Below, piece by piece: positions 16,283 through 24,191 of a DNA stretch of 36,498 nt. Position numbers and translations under genes: made by a program. The notes under the pieces are model-generated. The model was not told where the DNA came from, made no database searches, and worked only from the letters and a program-made list of their open reading frames with translations. The DNA lies in assembly GCA_041494805.1 (NCBI GenBank), contig JBGQBN010000040.1:1-36498 (forward strand), given 5' to 3'. Numbering within the stretch: the first letter of the stretch is position 1; every line of letters begins with the position of its first letter. The stretch is from JBGQBN01 sp041494805 (GTDB lineage Bacteria; Acidobacteriota; Terriglobia; Terriglobales; Acidobacteriaceae).

Positions 16283-17344
16283 ATGCTGAAATGCCTGAGA
16301 GCCGCATGGATTTTTCTTGTGTTGGGCGGATTGTGCCTGCCGGAAGCTGGCGCGCAACGGTGCGGGGTGGAGCGCTGGGCCGTGAAAACAGGAACTGATG
16401 GCGGCGCTTCGCAGGTTGACCTCGCGAACCCGCAGGCCACGACCATCGCCGACCTCATCGCTCTGCCGCCGCCGAGTCCCCTTCCAGGAGGCAGTCGTTT
16501 TGCTCCTGCCGAGAATACGGTCTTTGTCGTCAATGCGACTTTGACCGACTACAAGCTGGAAGGCGGATCGCACGGCGACTCCGACTACCACCTCGTGCTG
16601 CAGGACGAACAAGGCAACACGTTGGTGGCTGAGATTCCATCCCCCAATTGCGTCGGGGCTGGAAGTCCCTTTGCTGCGCAGATCTCGAGTACGCGGGCCA
16701 AGTTTGACGCGCAGTTCAGCGTTACTTCGTCGTTCCAGACGGCCAACACTCCGGTGCGCATTACCGGCGTGGGGTTCTTCGACTTCTTTCATAACCAACA
16801 CGGAGCAGCGCCCAACGTGGTTGAACTGCACCCGGTGCTGGATATCGACTTTAGCCCCCAAGCTGCTAGCGGAGATTTTGCGATCTCTGTTTCGTCTCCG
16901 ACCATGCATCTGCACGGTGGCGGCTCTTCTTCGATCAACGTCAATGCCACACCGATAGGCGGACCCAATCTGCCCGCTGTCACGTTCAGCGCCAGCGGAC
17001 TGCCGGCTGGAGTCAGCGCCCAGGTCACACCAAGCGGCGGTGGCAAAGCGACCCTTCTTTTGTCGGCGAACTTCAGTGCGCCGAGCGGTACGTTCCCCGT
17101 GGTCGTCACCGGTGTTGCGAGCGGGCGTTCGCATAGCCAGGCGATTTCGCTCAATGTATCGGGCCAGCCGGGACCAACGGACAACCAGCAGTGGGAATAC
17201 AAGGTGATTACCGCAATCAGCGAACAAGACGTGATCGATCAGGCCAACCAACTCGGCGCCCAAGATTGGGAGATGGTGGGCATCGTGCGCGCCTCGGGTT
17301 CGCCGGCTTGGAGGGCGTTCTTTAAGAGGGCGAAAAGGGACTGA
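16283..17344 (+). CDS. Exported protein with Ig-like region and C-terminal DUF4177 domain
   Basis: 353 residues. ATG 16283 has GGAGG 5 bases upstream; a GTG at 16271 overlaps that site. Signal peptide MLKCLRAAWIFLVLGGLCLP with cleavage near AGAQ. The N-terminal domain (about 25-195) includes DSDYHLVLQDEQGNTLVAEI and PNCVGAGSPFAAQISSTRA, seen in acidobacterial secreted proteins. Residues ~200-295 form one bacterial Ig-like beta-sandwich (VTFSASGLPAGVSAQVTPSG). The last ~50 residues (QWEYKVITAISEQDVIDQAN, then QLGAQDWEMVGIV) match DUF4177, a short domain defined by WEYKV and GWELV-like motifs. Expected in the periplasm or outside the cell. Function unknown. Confidence 0.7.
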   Translation: MLKCLRAAWIFLVLGGLCLPEAGAQRCGVERWAVKTGTDGGASQVDLANPQATTIADLIALPPPSPLPGGSRFAPAENTVFVVNATLTDYKLEGGSHGDSDYHLVLQDEQGNTLVAEIPSPNCVGAGSPFAAQISSTRAKFDAQFSVTSSFQTANTPVRITGVGFFDFFHNQHGAAPNVVELHPVLDIDFSPQAASGDFAISVSSPTMHLHGGGSSSINVNATPIGGPNLPAVTFSASGLPAGVSAQVTPSGGGKATLLLSANFSAPSGTFPVVVTGVASGRSHSQAISLNVSGQPGPTDNQQWEYKVITAISEQDVIDQANQLGAQDWEMVGIVRASGSPAWRAFFKRAKRD

Positions 17345-17940
17345 AGCCTTTCCGAATTTCTGGATTCAATATCGCAACGGCTGGTGGAGCTTTCCTCCTC
17401 TGCTGCTGCGAGAGAGCCAGGCTTCTTGAGCGCAGCCCCTTGACATCCATGTTCGATGGCCACGCTTCCGGGGCACAGGAGAGTGCAGACCATGAGTGCA
17501 GAACTTGAAGTCCTGCCTACACCTGAATCAATCCCCATTGGGGAACATTGTCGACGCGGAACGGCGGGTGATGAACGCTTCCCTGTCGTTTGAGGAGATC
17601 GACTAGGGAACCTCAACGAGCTGCCGGATGTTGAGAAGTATCGGGATTCAAGGCCCAAATTCTTCAAAGCGCCGTCAAGGCTTTAGAGGAGGAACTTTGG
17701 CTTCCACGAATCAGTGGGCTACACACCACGCGGAAGAAAGCTCTTACCAGCGCGTGAGGTTTTTGCGAACCACAGGCCGCCGAACTGGAGAAGGGGATAT
17801 GCGGACAAGTTCCCGTCGAACTGATCGGCCAGGGCTGGAGCTGCAAGCCATTACGCAGGTTCCGAACGTTCTTTTCGCCACTGTGGCTAGTTAAACTAAG
17901 GGCTGGACATGCACGCCCGACGGCAGCGCCAGAGAGGTTT
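17345..17940. other. Gap without a convincing gene
   Basis: 596 bases between convergent genes. Short frames exist on both strands but lack a ribosome-binding site, domain or consistent coding bias; fragments such as NIVDAERRVMNASLSFEEID near 17550-17610 may be the worn end of an old gene. No clear terminator hairpin was found. Confidence 0.5.
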
Positions 17941-18348
17941 TCACAGCAAGTACTGCGACACTAGTGCCTTGACCGCCGCCTCCGGATTGATTGTCAAGTA
18001 TCCTTTCCCGGGTGTAAGCCGGATGGCATTCGACCACGAGTCCTTCATCAGGAGTACCATTTTTTCTCGCTGATCCATCGCTCGTACCTTATCCCGAATC
18101 TCGCACGCCAGCGCTGTTAGCAGCTCAATATCTGCCTCAGGGTCGAGTGCCACGATGCGCTGCCAGTTGTTCACAACCTGCACATCAGCAGAATCATCCC
18201 AAGCAGCCACCACGGCAAATGGGATCGACTCCTCCCTCAACGCGTGCGGCGCGTAACTCAGCAGGAAGAATTCCAGGCGGACTGGTTCGGCCTCAGGCCA
18301 CCCTGTTGTTCCTCGCACGGGCTTGCGAACTCTCTTTTCTGTATTCAT
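17941..18348 (-). CDS. DUF3037-like protein, partner of HipA_2 kinase
   Basis: 135 residues from ATG 18348. The in-frame start at 18417 would overlap the kinase gene by 34 bases and adds only low-complexity residues. The signature region is VRLEFFLLSYAPHALREESI, then PFAVVAAWDD and ALDPEADIELLTAL, like DUF3037 proteins (a typical start is 'Y.LLRYxPxxxREE'). DUF3037 genes are often found directly downstream of HipA-like kinases, as here. The molecular role of the pair is unknown; a toxin-antitoxin-like or signalling pair is a reasonable inference. Confidence 0.65.
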   Translation of the reverse strand: MNTEKRVRKPVRGTTGWPEAEPVRLEFFLLSYAPHALREESIPFAVVAAWDDSADVQVVNNWQRIVALDPEADIELLTALACEIRDKVRAMDQREKMVLLMKDSWSNAIRLTPGKGYLTINPEAAVKALVSQYLL

Positions 18349-18383
18349 GGCGTTATTGCCACGCCTCTTCCATCCTACGCCAT

Positions 18384-19253
18384 TCACAGCGAATGTCGCG
18401 GCAACTCCTTTCCCCAATTCGGAAATGGCTGGCCCGAAGATAAACGGAGTGCCGCGACCAAGTTTCGTACCTTACCGCTGCGCTCTTGCATCGTTCGCGC
18501 CAGACAGCTAAGCCCATTCGAATCGCCGCGATACCAACACTCGGGAATCTCTTCCGCGGCTGCCGTGATCACACTAATGGTCATGTCACCAATCCGTGAC
18601 AGCCACGGCTCGAAGGATTCCCATCCCGTTACCCCCAAGTACACTTGGTGATGCATGTACAGGCCTTGCAGCGGATTGTCGGGAAACGTCCACTCGCCGC
18701 CATTGAAGCAGTACCCTTGATCGATGAATGTCGCCGTATACCTCTGCTTTCGCGTCCTCCGTGAGAATACCGCCTGTCTTCCATCCGTATTCCCCGTCCA
18801 TTTATCTAAGGCAAGCATCCCGGCAAATGTGTGGAGGTTGCGCAAGCGGTCCAACATCTTGACCGGCAAGTAGTCAAGCACCAGCCCATCCCACGGCGTT
18901 GCGACCAGGTACCGCGATCCAAACTGCAGCCCCGACTGGCACGGCACCACTGTGTGCGTCAGGCAGATATTCATTTCCGGACTGTGCTCCACCAGCCAGC
19001 CGCTGACATCCACTATTGCCGGCTCCGGAACCGGAAGCCCCACGAGTCGGGCTAGCAAGGCGGCCAACATCTCGTTCGCAAGAACGCGTAGATGTTGCGG
19101 ATTGTTCTGAAATTTCACGACGTAAAAGTATCCATCGGAACAGCGCATCAGATGCGCCTGCGCTCCACCCCGCATTCGCCGCACATGTTGCACTGCCACT
19201 ACTGTTGCGACACCCAGTTGTTTCTCGGGCTGCAATGCAACTGCCGAAGCCAT
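18384..19253 (-). CDS. HipA_2-type Ser/Thr kinase-like protein
   Basis: 289 residues from ATG 19253 (a GTG at 19262 adds three codons). Features of the HipA-like kinase fold: a nucleotide-binding Lys in GYFYVVKFQNN (K47), a catalytic loop LDKWTGNTDGRQAVF (D150, N155) and a metal-binding Asp in TFIDQGYCFNG (D178). There is no HipB-type helix-turn-helix gene beside it; the neighbour is the DUF3037 gene, which begins 35 bases after this stop. This distinguishes the HipA_2 group from classical HipBA persistence modules. Two palindromes lie 35-95 bases upstream (19288-19303 and 19334-19347). A truncated paralogue lies at 34741-35037. Confidence 0.8.
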   Translation of the reverse strand: MASAVALQPEKQLGVATVVAVQHVRRMRGGAQAHLMRCSDGYFYVVKFQNNPQHLRVLANEMLAALLARLVGLPVPEPAIVDVSGWLVEHSPEMNICLTHTVVPCQSGLQFGSRYLVATPWDGLVLDYLPVKMLDRLRNLHTFAGMLALDKWTGNTDGRQAVFSRRTRKQRYTATFIDQGYCFNGGEWTFPDNPLQGLYMHHQVYLGVTGWESFEPWLSRIGDMTISVITAAAEEIPECWYRGDSNGLSCLARTMQERSGKVRNLVAALRLSSGQPFPNWGKELPRHSL

Positions 19254-19287
19254 GATTCTCACGCCTGCCCCCCAGAGTGTCCGCGTA

Positions 19288-19303
19288 GTGCGGATTTCCG
19301 CAC
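19288..19303. promoter_or_regulatory. Operator-like palindrome 1 upstream of HipA_2 gene
   Basis: GTGCGGA-TT-TCCGCAC, perfect seven-base arms. It abuts a weak minus-strand -10 candidate (TAGTGT). A related palindrome lies ~44 bases upstream. Confidence 0.5.
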
Positions 19304-19333
19304 ACTATCGCTGGTGCAAAACAGTCACAAGGT

Positions 19334-19347
19334 GCGGAAAGTTCCGC
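19334..19347. promoter_or_regulatory. Operator-like palindrome 2 upstream of HipA_2 gene
   Basis: GCGGAA-AG-TTCCGC, perfect six-base arms, preceded by GT as in palindrome 1 (shared core GTGCGGA). It abuts a minus-strand -35 candidate (TTGTGA, complement of 19323-19328). Paired sites framing a promoter suggest cooperative repression. Confidence 0.5.
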
Positions 19348-20175
19348 CCTCAAAAGTAGCCCCCTCGGGGTGCACCTTCCGCGAACGACGGAGCCGAAAC
19401 CGCCCAACCGCCATTCCTGGAATGACTTGCTGCCACCGCAGGATCACAAGCCACTAGTACTTTCCCAAGGTTGTCCTGTGGAAAAAGGGGGCTTATCAAG
19501 AAATAGTTGCCCAGCCAAACGTTCCAGCGTCCCCGAGTTAGAAACTCGTTGATGACTGCCGTGGAATCGTAGTGTCGAGAAGACACACCGGCTCGCGGTG
19601 CCGCATTTGTCGGTTTCAGGCCGAACCGGAACCTGTCATGTGCATCGCTAACGATCTGGGGGTTGTGAGGACTGCTGTAGCACCGCCCTTGTAGAACGGG
19701 CGCGGAAGATAGTCGCGCTTGAGGTCCCGCTTGGAGGAGGCAATGTCGAGAATCGGGGCAAGCGTTGCAGTTCTGGACGGCCGCGAACCGGGAGTGACGC
19801 TGGATCCCTTGCACGATCCGGCGGAGCGCGTATGGGCGACCCGGGTGCTGACTGCGGCGGATGGGTAGACGCGGGAATATTTGCTCAAAGGGATTGGACA
19901 ATGGTTTTGCGAGCCGAAGAGTGACCTTGGGAGGATCGTGACCGCCTGCAGCACGGTTGCAGCCGATCCGCAGCGGCAACAGGCCAGAACTGGCGAGCCG
20001 ACACTTGGCTGGTTTCGTGTACGGAACGGGCGATCGAACTGATCCATGTTCCGAACCTTTCCTGACTCGACACCATGGTGTGCGTCGTTAGTCCTTTGGA
20101 GTGCCAAGCACAGCTCCCTCAACATGGAACGCCTCGGCGCATGCAAATTCCACTCAAGCATTCATATCGTCGTAG
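19348..20175. other. Gap; one very short frame with ribosome-binding site
   Basis: About 830 bases without a convincing gene. A 41-codon frame at 19743-19868 (plus) begins MSRIGASVAVLDGREPGVTL and follows GGAGGAGG (19733-19740); after its TAG the same frame stays open to about 20040, so a decayed gene is possible. The longer minus-strand frame over 19350-19979 has no domain or ribosome-binding site. Confidence 0.35.
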
Positions 20176-23100
20176 CTAATGCGCCCAGCAGTGATAGTCA
20201 AACGACACGGAGCCTGACAGCTTGGTGTGGACAATGAGCGCTGTGTTTGTAATCGTAGCCCAATATGCACCGATGGCGCTGGGATCTGAAAGAGGGGTTA
20301 GGGTACAGCTTGGCGCTGCCGTGTAGGTTCCGGCGAAGCTGTAACTCCCAGAGATGCCGTCAGATATGGCAATCATTCCCGCTGCATCGGTATTTGAGGC
20401 GCTGCCGGTACGTACTTGGGATACCTGTACTGGGACCTTGAAAACCTTGAGGGACGAGGTCAGTCGCTCAAGAAAGTTCACGCCGTCACCGGGGTTGGCG
20501 ATGTAGTTCGAGATAGACACGGGAGCCCCGAACGACAGCTGCGTCTCGGCAACTAGAACGTTCTTAGGCTGATCGTAGCCGATGTAGGTATCATTGGCGT
20601 CCCAGCCCGGGCGATTATTTGGTGTCGCGAGCGTCTTGTCGGGATTCGAGTCCGCAAGGGTGAGGACATGGGTGCCAGCTACCGAGCTATAGTTAAAGTT
20701 GGGGAGTTCGAAGATCAACCGCCCCTTGAGCTTTCCGAGCGTCCCTCCGGCGGATGTCAACTGTAAAACCGTGCCCGTAACTGGCGGGTAATCATTTGAC
20801 TCCGCGCTGCCTCCGAGACACTGCATCCAAATAGAGGACCAGCTGCCCTGAGGGTCGCATGACTGCGCAAAGACAGAGGGTTGAGAACCGCCGGCGGAGA
20901 CTACGACCCCTCCGAAAGCGGAGGATCCCAAGGAGTCGATAAACAGCCTGGTGGGAACCGACCCGCCCACATTCTGTACGTCAAATGCAGTTGTGAGAAT
21001 GACGGAGCCCGGCCACATCCATAGAGCTGGCCAATACTGCCCGTTGGTGACGGTATACGACGAAGGTACGGACGCCGCATCATCCACGAATGAGCAGACC
21101 CTGTTCGAGCATGCGGTGGCGGGTAATCCCGTTGCCACGGCAAAAGGCCCAGGGCCAAATGGAGCAATGGTTCCGACGCCGCCATCGCCCTTAACTCGAA
21201 GGAGGTCGTACGTGATGTCTCCCACCGTCCCGATTTGATACCAGCGGACATTGACTGGGCCGGAGCCGCTCGTGGACGCATAGCCCGCCAGGTATGCCGT
21301 GGCTGATGTGCCGAGCGTGGAACTATGAACGACTACGTAGTAACGGTATTGGATCGTCCCGGTGTTCGCGAACTGGGGGAGTACGCCAGCTGGCCCTACC
21401 GTTGATGACACCGTCGCCTGACCGCCCAATACGATGAGTCCCGCTTCGCCGAGCCCGAGCGGGTTAGTGCAGTTTCCGACCTCCGTGTACACGCCGGTCA
21501 ATTGCACGGTGGGTGCTGCAAACGTCCTACGACTCCGCACGCCGAATTGCGGATAGGCCTGAATCACAGAATTCGACACGTTAAGCGTATTCCCGTTTTG
21601 GTTGTCGATCCCATTTGCCTTGCACTGAAGGCTGAGGTTGGAATCCTTCACCCAAATGACCCCGGCGTTCTTGGAAAAAGGCCCCGGTCCGACAATCCCA
21701 GTGGAACAAAAACTTGTGTCGCATCGGGCCCAAGGAGCGAGGTTTGTGTCGAGACGATTGATCGTTGCTGCCTGGTCATTGTCTACCTGGATCATTGAAC
21801 CGAAACTGCCACCGGGAATCGGACTCGCTGCGGGTCCAAGATCATCGATTTCTGAGCCGTTAGCATTGTCCTCGACCGCGGGCCAAGTGCCGCCGGGGAC
21901 GCCAGCGCTTAGCCGGAGCCCAATCAAAGTGATTCGCACGAACTGATTGCTGTCCGCAGGATCCCCCATCATGATGCAGGTGTCGGTCATGACGCAATTG
22001 ACGGTAGCTCCGGAGGCGCGAATCCTAATCGAAGAACGTCGGATTGAGAGTCGGGCGCGGAAAATGTGGCTTCCCGGGCTGATCAATACTTCCCGTGACG
22101 TTTGCCCATTTGTCCCCGGGACGACCGCGTCGTTGACTGCTTCCTGGACTCCGTCTGTGGCTGTGCTGATCGTGTAGCCGCTAGGGTGGGGGAAATTTGC
22201 AGCGAATTGGATCGTGCCGCTAGCCGCGCCAGACGTACATGATCCTCCGCTGATAAGCACTACCTCGGGCGTGCCGGTTCCTGAAATGTAGAGATAGTGC
22301 CAAACATCCGTTCCGTTCACGCCGCGGGGACACGGCGTCAAAGTGATTTCGTTAGCGCCAACAGCAATCGCGGTCACGGTTTTCTGAGGCTGCGCCCAGG
22401 AATACTGGACAGTGTAAACGGTCGGAATCCCACCACTGCTGCCTCCACCTTGGTCTCCCGACAATGCGGATACAACAGCCTCGCTAGGGAGCCGTTGGCC
22501 GGGAGCGAAGTTGATCGTGCCATCGGAATTGATGAATAGCCCGGTCTTGGCAGGAGTAGCTCCGTTCACTCCGAACAAGAGGGAGAGACTGGCGCTTGGT
22601 TCGCTCGTGGCGCCGAAAAGAGGTTGAGAGATCCAACGAAAGCGTCGGCTAAGAGGAGCGTTCGTGGTCGGATCGGGGGCAAGTGACTCAAAGTCGAGCG
22701 AGGACGAGTCGAAGACACCGGGCATGTCCGCCTGCTTCGCGGCCGCAGGCAGGTTCATTCCCCCTGAAAGATTCTGCACGGCCGAGAACACGTTGGGCCC
22801 CGTTAGCTTCGCAAATGCCGAGGCGGCCAGCCCGTGCAGCAGCTCGGAGTTGAGATTCAGGACGAGAGTGCGGGATTTTACAAGAAACGGCGGCCCGCTC
22901 GCGGCGTCCGAGACGAAGGAGGGTCCGCTTGGGGACGTGGCTTCGAACTTGGGAGCCCGCGCGACCGGGGCAAGTTCAATGGGCCACCATCGGGGGCGCT
23001 CCTTGGCAAGCTCCAGGATTGGGGGTTCCGTCGCTACGGAGGGCATCGCGGGAGGTTGCTTCTTCAGCAATAAGCTCAGTTGTTCCTGGGATACAAATTC

Positions 23101-23571
23101 GTCTGCGCCCATTCCGCCTAACTTGTCGGCGTCTGCAGCCTTGAAGGCGTACGGCACGGTCGTCAATTGAACCCGGGCACGTACCATTCCATCATCCGGG
23201 GTAACACTGACGCCAACCCAGCGAGACTTTCCTGACACAAACATGTCCGCAGGAACACCACCTGAGTTTACCAATCCGAGTAGGGCGGTGAAACGGCCCT
23301 GACTATCCACAGTGACACTCTGAGCTTCCGCCCAAAACGGTACCCCTCCGTTGTCGTCCTGGTAGAGCGAAAAAACTATTCCACGCGGGCCGGGTCTTAC
23401 ACTCCCATCAAGTTCCCGTATCGTGCCGCTGAACTTGACCACGGTAGGGATCGGAGAGGGATCATCCTTGGAACTTGTAGCCCGGGTGGCTTCGGCAGGA
23501 GTAGCAGGTTGAGCGGCTAGCGGAGCTAGTAAAGAGAGCAGGAGGAATATGTTCAGAGTGCACCGCTTCAT
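20176..23571 (-). CDS. Very large exported beta-rich protein (beta-helix-like)
   Basis: 1131 residues, ATG 23571 with GGATG upstream. Signal peptide MKRCTLNIFLLLSLLAPLAA. Residues ~45-160 are a domain with VVKFSGTIRELDG, GGVPFWAEAQSVTVDSQGRF and VPYAFKAADADKLGG, common in acidobacterial secreted proteins. The middle (about 470-850) is rich in short strands and turns, with Asn/Gly ladders and phrases such as NGSEIDDLGPAASPIPGG, consistent with a pectin-lyase-type right-handed beta-helix. The C-terminal ~150 residues resemble a small beta-sandwich cap (CTLTPLSDPSAIGAYWATIT). Probably extracellular or surface-attached, perhaps carbohydrate-binding; no catalytic residues could be assigned. It contains a 29-bp sequence also found at 28184-28212. 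Confidence 0.75.
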   Translation of the reverse strand: MKRCTLNIFLLLSLLAPLAAQPATPAEATRATSSKDDPSPIPTVVKFSGTIRELDGSVRPGPRGIVFSLYQDDNGGVPFWAEAQSVTVDSQGRFTALLGLVNSGGVPADMFVSGKSRWVGVSVTPDDGMVRARVQLTTVPYAFKAADADKLGGMGADEFVSQEQLSLLLKKQPPAMPSVATEPPILELAKERPRWWPIELAPVARAPKFEATSPSGPSFVSDAASGPPFLVKSRTLVLNLNSELLHGLAASAFAKLTGPNVFSAVQNLSGGMNLPAAAKQADMPGVFDSSSLDFESLAPDPTTNAPLSRRFRWISQPLFGATSEPSASLSLLFGVNGATPAKTGLFINSDGTINFAPGQRLPSEAVVSALSGDQGGGSSGGIPTVYTVQYSWAQPQKTVTAIAVGANEITLTPCPRGVNGTDVWHYLYISGTGTPEVVLISGGSCTSGAASGTIQFAANFPHPSGYTISTATDGVQEAVNDAVVPGTNGQTSREVLISPGSHIFRARLSIRRSSIRIRASGATVNCVMTDTCIMMGDPADSNQFVRITLIGLRLSAGVPGGTWPAVEDNANGSEIDDLGPAASPIPGGSFGSMIQVDNDQAATINRLDTNLAPWARCDTSFCSTGIVGPGPFSKNAGVIWVKDSNLSLQCKANGIDNQNGNTLNVSNSVIQAYPQFGVRSRRTFAAPTVQLTGVYTEVGNCTNPLGLGEAGLIVLGGQATVSSTVGPAGVLPQFANTGTIQYRYYVVVHSSTLGTSATAYLAGYASTSGSGPVNVRWYQIGTVGDITYDLLRVKGDGGVGTIAPFGPGPFAVATGLPATACSNRVCSFVDDAASVPSSYTVTNGQYWPALWMWPGSVILTTAFDVQNVGGSVPTRLFIDSLGSSAFGGVVVSAGGSQPSVFAQSCDPQGSWSSIWMQCLGGSAESNDYPPVTGTVLQLTSAGGTLGKLKGRLIFELPNFNYSSVAGTHVLTLADSNPDKTLATPNNRPGWDANDTYIGYDQPKNVLVAETQLSFGAPVSISNYIANPGDGVNFLERLTSSLKVFKVPVQVSQVRTGSASNTDAAGMIAISDGISGSYSFAGTYTAAPSCTLTPLSDPSAIGAYWATITNTALIVHTKLSGSVSFDYHCWAH
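21976..22004. repeat. 29-bp exact repeat, copy A
   Basis: Inside the 1131-residue exported protein gene. Identical, same strand orientation, to 28184-28212. Begins GCAGGTGTCGG and ends GCAATTGACGG; contains the palindrome GTCATGAC. Confidence 0.85.
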
Positions 23572-23572
23572 G

Positions 23573-23779
23573 TCAGCATCCTTTGCCGAGAGTTGAAATC
23601 GCTGCGATTAGTGCAACCCGGTCTCCAGTCGAAAGAACGGAAGGACGCTGCTCCACAAAGGCTTCAATCAAGGAGGACTCACACTTGCGATCCTGTTTGA
23701 GAGACTGCTCCCAGTGATGAAAGTATCGCGATAGGTTGTCGGTTCCTTTTCGCAACCCAACGCGATTCTCCAGTAGCAC
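23573..23779 (-). CDS. Possible 68-residue protein just upstream of the large exported protein
   Basis: From GTG 23779, ending one base before the next ATG. The close spacing suggests an operon partner, but there is no clear ribosome-binding site and no recognisable domain. It may instead be leader sequence. Confidence 0.3.
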   Translation of the reverse strand: MLLENRVGLRKGTDNLSRYFHHWEQSLKQDRKCESSLIEAFVEQRPSVLSTGDRVALIAAISTLGKGC

Positions 23780-24191
23780 TGGCTTCAGGCGGATTTCGCA
23801 TCTGGCTGCTGTGGAGCACGGTCAGACCGCCCTTTAGGTCGACCCCTTTGCCGCACAACGCTCAGGAATCCGGTACACACAATAAGGCGTCGCTTCTCCC
23901 TTATCCCAAATCGGAACTAGCGGCCCAAAATGACCCAGACAGTTACCTCGCCCGCAAGCTATTGAAAGCACCTGAAAGGGATGGACCGGTAGGGCACAGC
24001 TTCTCCAGCTGTGCCGCGAAGCCTTGGAGTCGGAGTGTCGGCGCCGCTCCTGGCTGCTGCGGCCTGGGTGCAGACTTACCCAATGCTTGCTCATCACCCA
24101 TTGACCGCAAGGTACGTACTTTCGTCGTTCCAGCTTCTACGCGAGGGGCATGTGAACTGCTGTCGTCAGAGCTGTTTTCTCAGGTCCAAGC
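23780..24191. other. Gap between divergent genes
   Basis: 412 bases that must hold promoters for the two divergent exported-protein genes; no strong -35/-10 pair or palindrome was recognised. Frames crossing it have no supporting features. Confidence 0.4.

Noticed and set aside
16082..17263. 393-codon minus-strand frame opposite the Ig-like/DUF4177 gene
   Set aside because: Arg/Ser-rich, no domain or ribosome-binding site; the plus strand has a signal peptide, a GGAGG site and a recognisable C-terminal domain.
19350..19979. 209-codon minus-strand frame
   Set aside because: Composition typical of antisense frames, no motif, no ribosome-binding site.
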